Shown: positions 1-6,298, counted from the first letter of the stretch. The stretch: DNA of 13,372 bases from an uncultured Oscillibacter sp. (GCA_951800675.1 CATOKC010000095.1:1-13372); one strand, 5' to 3'. Notes: generated by a model from the letters alone, not told the origin. A program made the numbers and translations.

Positions 1-39
1 CCACACAGCACAGCCCACAGCGGCCAGCCAGACGGCCAG

Positions 40-111
40 CAGGCGCGGCGACATCAAAACGCCCGCGCCTGATTCCGACCAAACGCGCCCATGCGCGAAT
101 CAAAACGCGCC
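40..111. repeat. Three AAACG-core direct repeats and an inverted repeat
   Basis: The core AAACGC followed by a C/G-rich stretch occurs at about 57, 81 and 103, so the spacing is 24 and 22 bp. Two copies are preceded by ATCA and one by ACC. A perfect 9-bp inverted repeat (CAGGCGCGG at 40-48, CCGCGCCTG at 63-71) overlaps the first copy. The position, a few hundred bases upstream of the small terminase genes, is where cos/pac and terminase-binding (cosB R-type) sites lie in lambda-like phages, but that role is inference. The repeats could instead be codon-level repetition in the 3' end of an upstream gene. Confidence 0.3.
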
Positions 112-147
112 TGCGCCGCGTAGGTACTCCCGGCGGCCCTGGAAAGA

Positions 148-176
148 CTGCGGGTGCAGAGGCGCAGAATTTTTTT
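148..176 (+). terminator. Weak candidate intrinsic terminator
   Basis: A 5-bp stem (CTGCG at 148-152, CGCAG at 163-167) with a 10-nt loop is followed by AATTTTTTT. The T run is good but the stem is short. If real, it ends the operon upstream of the packaging genes. Confidence 0.3.
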
Positions 177-287
177 AGGTATGAGGGCATTTTTTTCACT
201 TCCCAGGCCCCGGCTGAAAATAGTAGAGGGGGGGCAAAAAATGAAATTGGGGAAAAAGAGAGAGCGGAAATATTAAATTTTTGTGAA

Positions 288-320
288 TGAGCAGAAGTGA
301 GCAGATTTCTGTGTTATATT
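288..320 (+). promoter_or_regulatory. Possible activator-dependent late promoter
   Basis: An extended -10 (TG at 312-313, then TATATT at 315-320) lacks any recognisable -35 hexamer at the right spacing. In the place of the -35 lie two perfect copies of TGAGCAGA (288-295 and 298-305), exactly 10 bp apart, so both face the same side of the helix. This arrangement is typical of promoters that rely on an activator bound next to RNA polymerase. Transcription would start near 327, only about 10 nt before the terminator at 337. The activator is not in this window. Confidence 0.4.
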
Positions 321-336
321 GGTAGCGTGAATAATT

Positions 337-366
337 AGCCTGCAGCGGAGACGCTGTAGGCTTTTT
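337..366 (+). terminator. Strong intrinsic terminator upstream of the packaging genes
   Basis: An 11-bp stem with one G-U pair (arms 337-347 and 352-362) encloses a GAGA tetraloop and runs directly into TTTTT (362-366). It is the most canonical terminator in the window. It lies between the possible promoter at 288-320 and the first packaging gene, and no convincing promoter follows it before 463. Either it ends an upstream operon, or it is a gate read through by late antitermination. Confidence 0.75.
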
Positions 367-462
367 CCATTTCTGCGGCTTGTGTCCGCCGAAGTCCCGC
401 GTTTCTATGTGGGGTATTTGCAGGCGGAGCGGGCCGCCGCCATTGGAGGAGGTGCGGCGGAT

Positions 463-1242
463 ATGCCGAAGCGGAGCGAGAAGCGCGACGCCGCCAAGGC
501 TGAATACGTCGAGCGCCGGAGCCGGGGCGAGAAAGTCAATCTGCGGGAGTTTGCCGAGAGGCTGGGCGTCAACTATAAGACCTTGCGGGACTGGAAGCGG
601 ATAGACGAATGGGAAAAGGATGTAACGCCGCCGAAGAAGAAGCGGGGCGGACAGCCTGGGAATAAGAACAGCGCCGGAAAGAAAAACGCGGCGGGGTCCC
701 ATCCGGGAGCGCCGCCGCGTAATAAGAACGCCGAGAAGGACGGAGCTTACAGCACCGTCTTTTTTGATGCCCTAACGGACGAGGAGAAGGACCTGATCGA
801 GCAAACGCCGTTAGGGAGTAAGGCTGCGCTGGAGCATGAAATGAAAATCCTGAAATTCCGGGAGAACAAAATCCTGTTGAAGATCAAGGAGTACGAGGAC
901 CAGCCGGAGGATTCCTTATATGTAAGCAGCGTTTTAGATATGAGGGAGCCGAAGGGCGGGCAGGACGGCGCGAAGCAGACCATGGGCATGTATACGAAGG
1001 ACAGCGCCTTTAACCGCGTGCTGAAGCTTCAGGAAGCCCTCTATAAAATCCAGGGCCGTATCGCAAAAATCACGGACAGTCTGCGGATGATGGAGGAGTT
1101 CGGGAAGAAGATCGAGCTGGAGCGGGAGCGGCTTGAAATCCTGCGGGTACGGGCCACCGGCATGGTGGACGCGCCGGACGGCGAGGATGGGGCGGACGAC
1201 TTGGGAGAAATCGAGCTGGAGGACGTGAAGGGAGCGCCTTAA
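463..1242 (+). CDS. PBSX XtmA-like phage terminase small subunit
   Basis: This 259-aa protein looks like the PBSX (XtmA) family of small terminase subunits, which recognise phage DNA and load the large subunit. Residues about 24-45 form a helix-turn-helix (LREFAERLGVNYKTLRDW) within a basic N-terminus. It is followed by the family's Gly/Pro/Asn linker with two NKN repeats (QPGNKN near 64-69 and PPRNKN near 84-89). The C-terminal half is helical and charged (RIAKITDSLRMMEEF), as expected for oligomerisation, and ends in an acidic tail. ATG 463 is preferred over the in-frame GTG at 382 because GGAGGAGGT lies at 445-453 at ideal spacing, whereas GTG 382 has no ribosome binding site. Its stop overlaps the next start (TAATG). 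It is odd that a Nu1-like small subunit lies just downstream, so this protein may be an accessory or regulatory copy. Confidence 0.75.
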   Translation: MPKRSEKRDAAKAEYVERRSRGEKVNLREFAERLGVNYKTLRDWKRIDEWEKDVTPPKKKRGGQPGNKNSAGKKNAAGSHPGAPPRNKNAEKDGAYSTVFFDALTDEEKDLIEQTPLGSKAALEHEMKILKFRENKILLKIKEYEDQPEDSLYVSSVLDMREPKGGQDGAKQTMGMYTKDSAFNRVLKLQEALYKIQGRIAKITDSLRMMEEFGKKIELERERLEILRVRATGMVDAPDGEDGADDLGEIELEDVKGAP

Positions 1243-1439
1243 TGTTTGGCATACGAAAAAGGAAGAGCGAGTACACGCCGGTTTGTATACCAGCGCCGAG
1301 AGCTTTTAGAAAGGGCGAAATGGAGACGCTTCTGTCGTTCGTGGAAAAATGCGCGGGACGGCCTCTAAGACAGTGGGAGGCAAACGTGATGGAAACATTG
1401 ATTAAGGCGGCGAGGGAAGATGAAGTTATGCACGGATAA
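1242..1439 (+). CDS. Small phage protein of unknown function, 65 aa
   Basis: No family is recognised with confidence. The ATG overlaps the stop of the XtmA-like gene by one base (TAATG), which implies translation by coupling, and no separate ribosome binding site is needed. The protein is basic at its N-terminus, then helical. The segment GRPLRQWEANVMETLI resembles, weakly, the stretch just before the ATPase domain of many large terminase subunits (a 'GxPxxLxxWQ' type sequence). It could therefore be a remnant of a large terminase that once followed the XtmA-like gene; this is inference. Its 3' end overlaps the Nu1-like gene by 20 nt. Confidence 0.55.
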   Translation: MFGIRKRKSEYTPVCIPAPRAFRKGEMETLLSFVEKCAGRPLRQWEANVMETLIKAAREDEVMHG

Positions 1440-1911
1440 GGTCGTGGCGGACTGGCTGGCCTTGACGCCAAAGCGGGTGAAGCAGCTCCGGGACGAGGGT
1501 GTGCTGATAGAGAAAAAGCCGGGGCTGTACGATCTGCGGGCATCGGTACTGCGGTATGTGAACTACATACGGACAGGAAACCGGGCGGACCTGAACGGCG
1601 AGCGGGCGCTGCTGACGAGAGCGAAGCGAGAGGCGGCGGACATGGAGAACGATGTGCGCCGGGGAACGCTTCACAGCTCAGAAGATATTGAAAAGGGCAT
1701 CAAGACCATGTGCCTGAATATCCGCAGCCGGTTCCTGACACTGCCTGCAAAGCTGGCACCAAAGCTGGCGGAAATGAGCGGAAATCAGGCCGCCATCTTC
1801 GACGAGCTGAACAGGGGCATGAAAGAGGCCCTGGAGGGATTGAGCAGCTATAACATTGCAATGGCAATGCCGGACGGTGGAGACGATGAAGAAGCCGAAG
1901 GATCCGTGTAA
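1420..1911 (+). CDS. Lambda Nu1-like terminase small subunit
   Basis: This 163-aa protein fits the Nu1-type small terminase, the DNA-recognition subunit that partners GpA-type large terminases. Residues 3-50 form a winged helix-turn-helix of the MerR/Nu1 kind (KVVADWLALTPKRVKQLRDE, then a YDLRASVLRYVNYI wing and helix). A charged helical middle follows (ALLTRAKREAADMEN) and then a C-terminal helical region typical of the family (IRSRFLTLPAKLAPKLA). The gene starts inside the end of the 65-aa gene and lies about 100 nt from the large terminase, the same order as Nu1-A in lambda. The C-terminus is acidic (GGDDEEAEGSV). This is the likelier functional partner of the large subunit downstream. Confidence 0.8.
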   Translation: MKLCTDKVVADWLALTPKRVKQLRDEGVLIEKKPGLYDLRASVLRYVNYIRTGNRADLNGERALLTRAKREAADMENDVRRGTLHSSEDIEKGIKTMCLNIRSRFLTLPAKLAPKLAEMSGNQAAIFDELNRGMKEALEGLSSYNIAMAMPDGGDDEEAEGSV

Positions 1912-2050
1912 GGGGTGCATATGGGCGGAGAGGATCTTCGAGGGGCTGATCTTCTGCCCGTTCCATCATTGCGTGAAAGGGAAAAGCAGGACCGGGCAGG
2001 TGAAGGGGAAGCAGGATGGACGGGCAGGAGAAAAAAGCGCGGGTGGTTGA
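1886..2050 (+). CDS. Small Cys-rich (probable zinc-binding) protein, 54 aa
   Basis: A 54-codon frame starts at ATG 1886 behind GGTGGAG (1876-1882). It overlaps the end of the Nu1-like gene by 26 nt and the start of the large terminase by 35 nt. The N-terminal half has a CPxC-like pattern: Cys8-x2-Cys11, then Cys24, His27, His28 and Cys29 around an aromatic core (IWAERIFEGLIFCPF). That is enough ligands for one zinc site. The C-terminal half is basic and rich in Gly and Lys. Small proteins with a CKxC...CPF...C pattern occur at this position in other Clostridia phages, as far as I recall. Function is unknown; a terminase accessory role is a guess from position. The ribosome binding site sits close to the start, so expression is less certain. 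Confidence 0.5.
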   Translation: MKKPKDPCKGCIWAERIFEGLIFCPFHHCVKGKSRTGQVKGKQDGRAGEKSAGG

Positions 2051-3908
2051 GCTGGCGCCGCAGACGGCGGATATGTTTGCCCGGTGCCTGTCCTCCCTGA
2101 AGCCGCCGCCGGAGCTGACCCTTTCCCAGTGGGCGGATATGTACCGGATGCTGTCGGCGGAGAGCAGCGCCGCGCCTGGGCGCTGGCACACGGACAATGC
2201 GCCATACCAGCGGGAGATCATGGACGCCATGGGTGACCCCCATGTACGCAAGGTGGTTATCATGACCGCCGCGCAGATCGGGAAAACGGCCATGCTCATG
2301 AATCTGCTGGGCTACTATATGCACTACTACCCGGCCCCGGTGCTGGTGATACAGCCGACACTCGACATGGCGCAGGCGTTCAGCAAAGACTTTCTCGCTC
2401 CCATGCTGCGGGATACACCGGCGCTGCGGGGGCTGGTGGACACCAAGAGCCGGTACAGCGGCAACACCATCCTGAAAAAGAACTTCCCCGGCGGTCATGT
2501 CACCATCATTGGGGCCAACAGCGCGGCGGGCCTGCGTATGCGGCCTATCAAGGTAATACTGGCCGACGAGGTAGACGCCTATCCTCCCAGCGCCGGAACG
2601 GAGGGCGACCCCCTCCTGCTGGCGCAGAAGCGGCAGACGACCTTTTGGGACAAAAAGACGATCATCGTCTCAACGCCAACCATCAAGGGGCATAGCCGCG
2701 TTGAAACGGAGTTTCTGAAAAGCACGCAGGAGGAATGGACGGTGCCATGCCCTGGGTGCGGCCACTACCAGCCACTGGTATGGCGGGGGATCAAATACGA
2801 CAAAGACGACCTGACCAGACCGATCATGTACGAGTGCGAACGGTGCGGGGAAGTGTTTGGGGAATACGAGTGGAAGAAGCAGGGCCGCAGGGGGCGGTTC
2901 CGGGCGGAGAATCCGGGAGCGGAGGCGCGGGGCTTCCACCTGAACACCCTTTCTTCCAGCTTTTGCGGCTGGAAGGAAGTAGTGGAGAAGTTTGTGCTGG
3001 CGGACGAGCAGCGCAAGCAGGGCGATCTGGAGAAGCTGAAAACCTGGACGAATACCGAGGACGGGAGGACCTGGGAGGAGCCGGGGACCCGGATAGACGG
3101 TATGGAGCTTTTCAACCGCCGGGAGATTTACGACGCGGAAGTGCCGGAGGGCGTGATCGTACTGACTGCCGGTGTGGATGTGCAAAAGGACCGCTTCGAG
3201 GTAGAGGTCGTCGGCTGGGGAACCGGCAAAGAAAGCTGGGGCATCCGCTACACAAAAATTTGGGGCGATGTGCTGAAAGAACAGGCGTGGGAGGACCTTG
3301 ACCGGTTCCTTCTCTCCCCGTTCTACAAGAAGGACGGGACGGCGCTGTATATCACCTGCACCTGCATAGACAGCGGCTACCAGTCCAATACCGTGTGCTC
3401 CTTCGCCAAGGAGCGGACATACCGGCGGGTATTTGCGGTCAAGGGCAAGGGCGGCATGGGCATCCCCTATATTCCAAAAGAAACGAGGAGCAACCGTGAG
3501 GGTGCTCCTCTCTTTACGCTGGGCGTTGACGCTGGAAAAACACTCCTGTTCCAGCGGTTGAAGGTTCCTGAACCGGAACACAGCACAAGCTCTGTAAAAC
3601 AGCCCTGGCCGAACTACTGTCATTTCCCCATAAACGAGGGGGCCGGGTACAACGAGGACTACTTCACAGGACTGACCGCTGAGCAGATGGTGAACCACTG
3701 GCGCAAGGGGGTCCTGGTAAGCGCGTGGGTGCCGCGAGAAGGAAACGAGTTTAAGAGAAACGAACCGCTGGACCTGCGGAACTATGCGCAGGCGGCTATG
3801 GAGATACTGGGGCCGGACATTCTGAAGGCTCCAGCCTCGGAGGAGAAGGTAGAAAAGCAAAAGCGCCGGGCCACACGGCGGCGGGGCGGATTCAGCGGGA
3901 TCACGTGA
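2016..3908 (+). CDS. Terminase large subunit, GpA family
   Basis: A 630-aa packaging motor of the lambda GpA family, close to the lambda length. It cuts concatemeric DNA and pumps it through the portal with ATP. The ATPase domain carries a Walker A motif (AAQIGKT, residues 85-91), a Walker B motif (ILADEVD, 181-187) and a coupling motif (STP, 219-221). A zinc-ribbon-like pair follows: Cys245/Cys248 and Cys274/Cys277. The nuclease domain begins near 380 with TAGVDVQKDRFEVEV, whose Asp388 is a likely metal ligand; Asp452 in CIDSGY is a second candidate. The C-terminus is strongly basic. ATG 2016 has AAGGGG at 2003-2008 and lies inside the 3' end of the Cys-rich gene. The gene is followed by the first copy of the two-hairpin element. 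Confidence 0.95.
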   Translation: MDGQEKKARVVELAPQTADMFARCLSSLKPPPELTLSQWADMYRMLSAESSAAPGRWHTDNAPYQREIMDAMGDPHVRKVVIMTAAQIGKTAMLMNLLGYYMHYYPAPVLVIQPTLDMAQAFSKDFLAPMLRDTPALRGLVDTKSRYSGNTILKKNFPGGHVTIIGANSAAGLRMRPIKVILADEVDAYPPSAGTEGDPLLLAQKRQTTFWDKKTIIVSTPTIKGHSRVETEFLKSTQEEWTVPCPGCGHYQPLVWRGIKYDKDDLTRPIMYECERCGEVFGEYEWKKQGRRGRFRAENPGAEARGFHLNTLSSSFCGWKEVVEKFVLADEQRKQGDLEKLKTWTNTEDGRTWEEPGTRIDGMELFNRREIYDAEVPEGVIVLTAGVDVQKDRFEVEVVGWGTGKESWGIRYTKIWGDVLKEQAWEDLDRFLLSPFYKKDGTALYITCTCIDSGYQSNTVCSFAKERTYRRVFAVKGKGGMGIPYIPKETRSNREGAPLFTLGVDAGKTLLFQRLKVPEPEHSTSSVKQPWPNYCHFPINEGAGYNEDYFTGLTAEQMVNHWRKGVLVSAWVPREGNEFKRNEPLDLRNYAQAAMEILGPDILKAPASEEKVEKQKRRATRRRGGFSGIT

Positions 3909-3913
3909 TATGC

Positions 3914-4028
3914 GGGGTCCCCGCGCAAGCCCAGCGAAGCGGGTTGCACGGGGAGAGGACGAGCAGCGAAACGGAACGGATGTCCGGCGGATAGCCGGAC
4001 GGAGTGGAATGGAGTTTGTGAGGACGAT
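3914..4028 (+). repeat. Two-hairpin intergenic element, copy 1
   Basis: This element fills the gap after the large terminase. It starts five nt after the stop with GGGGTCCCC. Hairpin 1 (3919-3953) pairs CCCCG/CGGGG, GCAA/TTGC and CCC/GGG, ending in GC-GAA-GC with two single-base bulges and one C-A mismatch. Hairpin 2 (3982-4000) has a perfect 7-bp stem GTCCGGC/GCCGGAC. The end (GTGAGGACGAT) supplies the ribosome binding site for the gpW-like gene at 4029. The same layout recurs at 9851 and 10386. Neither hairpin has a T run, so it is not a normal terminator. Confidence 0.75.
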
Positions 4029-4265
4029 ATGGCGATATTCAGCAAGAAAATCTGCGAACAAAAATTAAATACCTGGCTGGCGGCGGAGGAAGCTATTGCC
4101 ACCGGCCAGAGCTACCAGATGGGGACCCATATGTTGACACGGGCCAACCTTACCGCCGTGCGAAACGAGATCGAATACTGGGCCGGGAAACTGGCCGAGG
4201 CGGAGGCGGCAGAGCAGAGGGGCGGAAGGAACCGTATCTTCCAGTTTGTCCCACGGGATACATAA
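4029..4265 (+). CDS. gpW-like head-tail joining protein
   Basis: A 78-aa protein lies between the large terminase and the portal, where lambda places gpW, the small protein that plugs the portal and accepts the tail. The length fits (lambda gpW is 68 aa). The fold signature is an N-terminal helix with LxxWLAAEEAIATG, a short beta element (SYQMGTHMLTRANL) and a second helix (AVRNEIEYWAGKLAEAEA), ending in FQFVPRD. This also matches the small DUF6148-type family seen in Firmicutes phages. The start is ATG 4029 with GAGGA at 4020-4024 inside the repeat element. Sequence similarity to lambda gpW itself is low, so the function rests mainly on position and size. Confidence 0.7.
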   Translation: MAIFSKKICEQKLNTWLAAEEAIATGQSYQMGTHMLTRANLTAVRNEIEYWAGKLAEAEAAEQRGGRNRIFQFVPRDT

Positions 4266-4277
4266 GGGGGCGGGGAC

Positions 4278-5912
4278 GTGTATCAAGAACGAGCAACGGG
4301 GCTTATCCTCCCGGACGGCGTGAAAACCGGGCGGGCCTTGCGGCAGGAGGCAGCGGCGTGGGCCGCGATCTCCGCGATCAACAGCGGATACAGCCATTAT
4401 GGGGCGAGCCGGACAAAGGCGAACGTGCGGGGGTGGAACGCCTATAGCGGGAGTGCCAAGGAGGACATTGAGGATAATCTGGACCTCCTGCGGCAGAGGA
4501 GCCGGGACGCCTACATGGGCATCCCGGCGGCCACCGCCGCGTTAAAGACGCTGCGGACGAACGTGATCGCCGGGGGCCTCATGCCATCCCCACAGATCGA
4601 CGGGGACTATCTCAAAATGTCGAGCGGGCAGGTGGAGGAGCTGCAGGCAAAAATCCTTCGGGAGTTTTCCCTGTGGGCAGATTCTACGGCCTGCGACGCT
4701 GACCGGGTGGACGACTTCTACAGCCTCCAGCAGCTGGCCTTTTTGAGCTCCCTGATGAACGGAGACGCCTTTGCGGCGCTGACGTTAAAGCCGAGGCCGC
4801 AGCAGCCCTACGATCTCCGGGTACGGCTCATTGAAGCAGACAGGGTATGCTCACCCAATTACCGGGACCGGATGACGCCGGGGGATGTGCTGGGCAGACG
4901 GGTGGAAAGCATCGTGCAGGGCGTGGAGACGGACGAGGACGGGGAGATCGTTGCCTACTGGATCGCCAACAAACACCCGCGCTCCTACTCCACATTGAAG
5001 CCGCAGGACTGGAAACGGGTGGAGGTCTACGGGAAAAAAACCGGCATGAAGAACATCCTCCACATCATGCAGCGGGAGAGGGCCGGACAGCGGCGGGGGG
5101 TTCCCATCCTGGCCCCGGTGCTGGAGACGCTGAAACAGCTGGAGCGTTACGCCGAAGCAGAGACGACGGCGGCCCTGCTGGGCGCGATCTTCACGGTGTT
5201 TGTGAAGAAAGGCAGTATCAACGATGAAGGGCCGTTTGGTCAGATGATGCGGGAGGAGCTGCTGAACCGCATGACCGGCGGAGGGGAGCGGGACCCTAGC
5301 GACCTGGAGCTGGGCGCTGGCCTCATTATGGATCTGGAAATGGGCGAGAGCGTGGACACGGTGGAGACGCAGCACCCGCATACGGGTTTCGACGCTTTCA
5401 CACTGGCCCGAATGAAGGAAGTAGGCGCGGCCCTGGAAATCCCTGTCGAAGTGCTGTTTAAGCACTTCACCACCAATTTCAGCTCTGCCCGCGGCGCACT
5501 CAACGAGTTTTGGCGGACGTGCGACATGATGCGAGATAATTTCGTTGACGATTTTTGTCAACCGATTTATAGCGCTTGGTTCACAGAGGCCGTGGCGCGG
5601 GGGAGAATCGACGCGCCAGGCTTTTTTGATGATCCGGCCATTCGGAAGGCCTACACGGACTGCAAGTGGAACGGACCGTCCAAGACGGCGCTCAATCCCT
5701 CTCAGGAAGTTGAGGCCGCGATTAAACGGGTTGAGGCCGGGTTTAGCACGGCGCAGGACGAGGCTGCGCAGATGACAGGGACAGACTTCCGAAAGAATAT
5801 GCGCCAGCAGTTGGAGGAAGGACGGCTAAAACGGGAGGTCGATGAAATCAGACACCCGGCTTTGCCCGCGCCCGCCCAAGACACACAGCAAAACCCCGGA
5901 CAGCCTGAGTAG
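4278..5912 (+). CDS. Portal protein, lambda (gpB) family
   Basis: A 544-aa portal, close in length to lambda gpB (533 aa). It forms the dodecameric ring at one capsid vertex through which DNA enters. The N-terminus has family hallmarks: YSHYGASRTKANVRGWN, then the long-helix region DNLDLLRQRSRDAYMGIPAA with LRTNVIAGG. The core holds VRLIEADRVC and a HIMQRERAGQRRGVPILAPV segment, and the C-terminal part holds FKHFTTNFSSARGAL and the FVDDFCQPIYSAW helix, followed by a charged tail. The start is GTG 4278, seven nt after AAGGGGG. In lambda the protease gene follows directly; here about 1.3 kb of extra DNA intervenes. A hairpin overlaps the stop codon. Confidence 0.93.
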   Translation: MYQERATGLILPDGVKTGRALRQEAAAWAAISAINSGYSHYGASRTKANVRGWNAYSGSAKEDIEDNLDLLRQRSRDAYMGIPAATAALKTLRTNVIAGGLMPSPQIDGDYLKMSSGQVEELQAKILREFSLWADSTACDADRVDDFYSLQQLAFLSSLMNGDAFAALTLKPRPQQPYDLRVRLIEADRVCSPNYRDRMTPGDVLGRRVESIVQGVETDEDGEIVAYWIANKHPRSYSTLKPQDWKRVEVYGKKTGMKNILHIMQRERAGQRRGVPILAPVLETLKQLERYAEAETTAALLGAIFTVFVKKGSINDEGPFGQMMREELLNRMTGGGERDPSDLELGAGLIMDLEMGESVDTVETQHPHTGFDAFTLARMKEVGAALEIPVEVLFKHFTTNFSSARGALNEFWRTCDMMRDNFVDDFCQPIYSAWFTEAVARGRIDAPGFFDDPAIRKAYTDCKWNGPSKTALNPSQEVEAAIKRVEAGFSTAQDEAAQMTGTDFRKNMRQQLEEGRLKREVDEIRHPALPAPAQDTQQNPGQPE

Positions 5913-5938
5913 GCCATCCGGGGCATTCAAAACTTTTT
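5894..5938 (+). terminator. Hairpin across the portal stop codon, weak terminator
   Basis: CCCCGGA (5894-5900) pairs with TCCGGGG (5917-5923), and inside it GCCT/AGGC pair around a GAGT loop, with a symmetrical CA/CA internal loop. The TAG stop is inside the structure. The nearest T run (5934-5938) starts 10 nt after the stem, too far for a good terminator. It may partly end or protect the head-operon transcript before the inserted cassette. Confidence 0.35.
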
Positions 5939-5958
5939 GATTTTTTCTGAAAAATCTC

Positions 5959-5987
5959 TTGACTTGTGGCGTGCTACATGGTATGAT
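5959..5987 (+). promoter_or_regulatory. Consensus sigma-70/A promoter with extended -10
   Basis: TTGACT (5959-5964), 17 nt, then TATGAT (5982-5987), with TG at 5979-5980 giving an extended -10. This is the best promoter in the window. Transcription would start near 5994 and it leads straight into the ribbon-helix-helix gene. It would let the cassette be expressed in a lysogen, independently of the late operon. Confidence 0.8.
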
Positions 5988-6001
5988 TGTAACACGCTAC
6001 A
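5965..6001. promoter_or_regulatory. Paired quasi-palindromic operators over the promoter
   Basis: TGTGGCGTGCTACA (5965-5978) and TGTAACACGCTACA (5988-6001) are inverted copies of each other at 12 of 14 positions. Each is also nearly palindromic, with TGT and ACA ends. Their centres are 23 bp apart, about two helical turns. They cover the -35/-10 spacer and the start site and bracket the -10, so a bound protein would block RNA polymerase. The ribbon-helix-helix protein encoded just downstream is the obvious candidate repressor, giving negative autoregulation; that link is inference. Confidence 0.65.
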
Positions 6002-6014
6002 AGGAGGTGAGACT

Positions 6015-6188
6015 TTGGCACCAGAAAGTCGTGCTGAGTATTTTCGTGAGCGCCGAAAAATCATGAAACAATTTTGTGTTCTTTCAAAGCGTGAACGGGT
6101 GGAAGCCTTAGAAGCGAAATTGAAAGAGCAGGGAAAAACAAAGGTTCAATGGTTTGAAGAAAAAGCTGACGAGGAAATCGGCAAATAA
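6015..6188 (+). CDS. Ribbon-helix-helix-like DNA-binding protein, 57 aa
   Basis: A 57-aa protein with the layout of a ribbon-helix-helix (Arc/MetJ type) regulator: a basic N-terminal arm (RAEYFRERRK), a short strand (KQFCVLSK), helix A (RERVEALEAKLKEQGK), a Thr turn and helix B (VQWFEEKADEEIGK). Such proteins bind DNA as dimers and often repress their own promoter, which fits the paired operators upstream. The start is TTG 6015, chosen because AAGGAGGTGA sits at 6001-6010 at good spacing; other in-frame starts lack a ribosome binding site. Small RHH proteins can be antitoxins, but no recognisable toxin follows. Assignment is from predicted secondary structure, not a catalytic motif. Confidence 0.65.
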   Translation: MAPESRAEYFRERRKIMKQFCVLSKRERVEALEAKLKEQGKTKVQWFEEKADEEIGK

Positions 6189-6190
6189 AA

Positions 6191-6229
6191 AGGACACCCG
6201 CTGCCCTGACAAGCAAACGCGAGTGTCCT
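6191..6229 (+). terminator. Hairpin after the RHH gene
   Basis: AGGACAC (6191-6197) pairs with GTGTCCT (6223-6229); after a C-A mismatch CGC/GCG continues the stem. The loop is 17 nt. It starts three nt after the stop but no T run follows, so it is more likely an mRNA-stabilising or Rho-assisted 3' end than an efficient intrinsic terminator. Confidence 0.4.
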
Positions 6230-6238
6230 ACACACCAA

Positions 6239-6298
6239 CCCCGGAGGATCGATAAATTCAGTATATCAAACCTCCTGGGAAAAATCAAGGAGGTTTTT
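6239..6298 (+). promoter_or_regulatory. Bistable leader: anti-SD hairpin versus upstream alternative
   Basis: Three complementary segments are present: GGAGG (6243-6247), CCTCCT (6271-6276) and AGGAGG (6288-6293). The last is the ribosome binding site of the gene at 6302. Structure A pairs AAACCTCCT (6268-6276) with AGGAGGTTT (6288-6296), a perfect 9-bp stem with an 11-nt loop. It hides the ribosome binding site and, running into TTTTT (6294-6298), also resembles a terminator. Structure B pairs CCCCGGAGG (6239-6247) with CCTCCTGGG (6271-6279), eight of nine pairs, and frees the site. The two share 6271-6276, so they exclude each other. No ligand domain or leader peptide with a normal start is evident. 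Confidence 0.55.

Larger units (their letters stand above)
1..287. other. Upstream region without a recognised gene
   Basis: No gene can be named here. Two + strand frames are open from the left edge: one ends at the TAG at 176-178 (Pro/Arg-rich, about 58 codons) and one ends at the TGA at 288-290. Either could be the tail of an upstream gene, but neither has recognisable family residues. The left part is GC-rich and repetitive. From about 170 the sequence becomes AT-rich with two T7 runs (170-176 and 191-197), as expected of intergenic DNA. A short reading frame at 241-276 behind a G-rich stretch encodes only 11 residues and is not called. Confidence 0.4.

Noticed and set aside
382..462. In-frame N-terminal extension of the XtmA-like gene from GTG 382
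   Set aside because: No ribosome binding site precedes 382, the extension is low-complexity, and GGAGGAGGT sits ideally before ATG 463, where the family's basic N-terminus begins.
3919..3953. Reading hairpin 1 of the repeat elements as an intrinsic terminator
   Set aside because: None of the three copies is followed by a T run, and essential late genes follow directly without another promoter.
2670..4061. Long open frame on the - strand opposite the large terminase
   Set aside because: It is antisense to an unmistakable GpA gene, has no recognisable domain and is explained by the codon bias of GC-rich DNA.
5937..6014. Extension of the RHH gene to an upstream TTG
   Set aside because: It would place the start upstream of the promoter that drives the gene; TTG 6015 has an excellent ribosome binding site.
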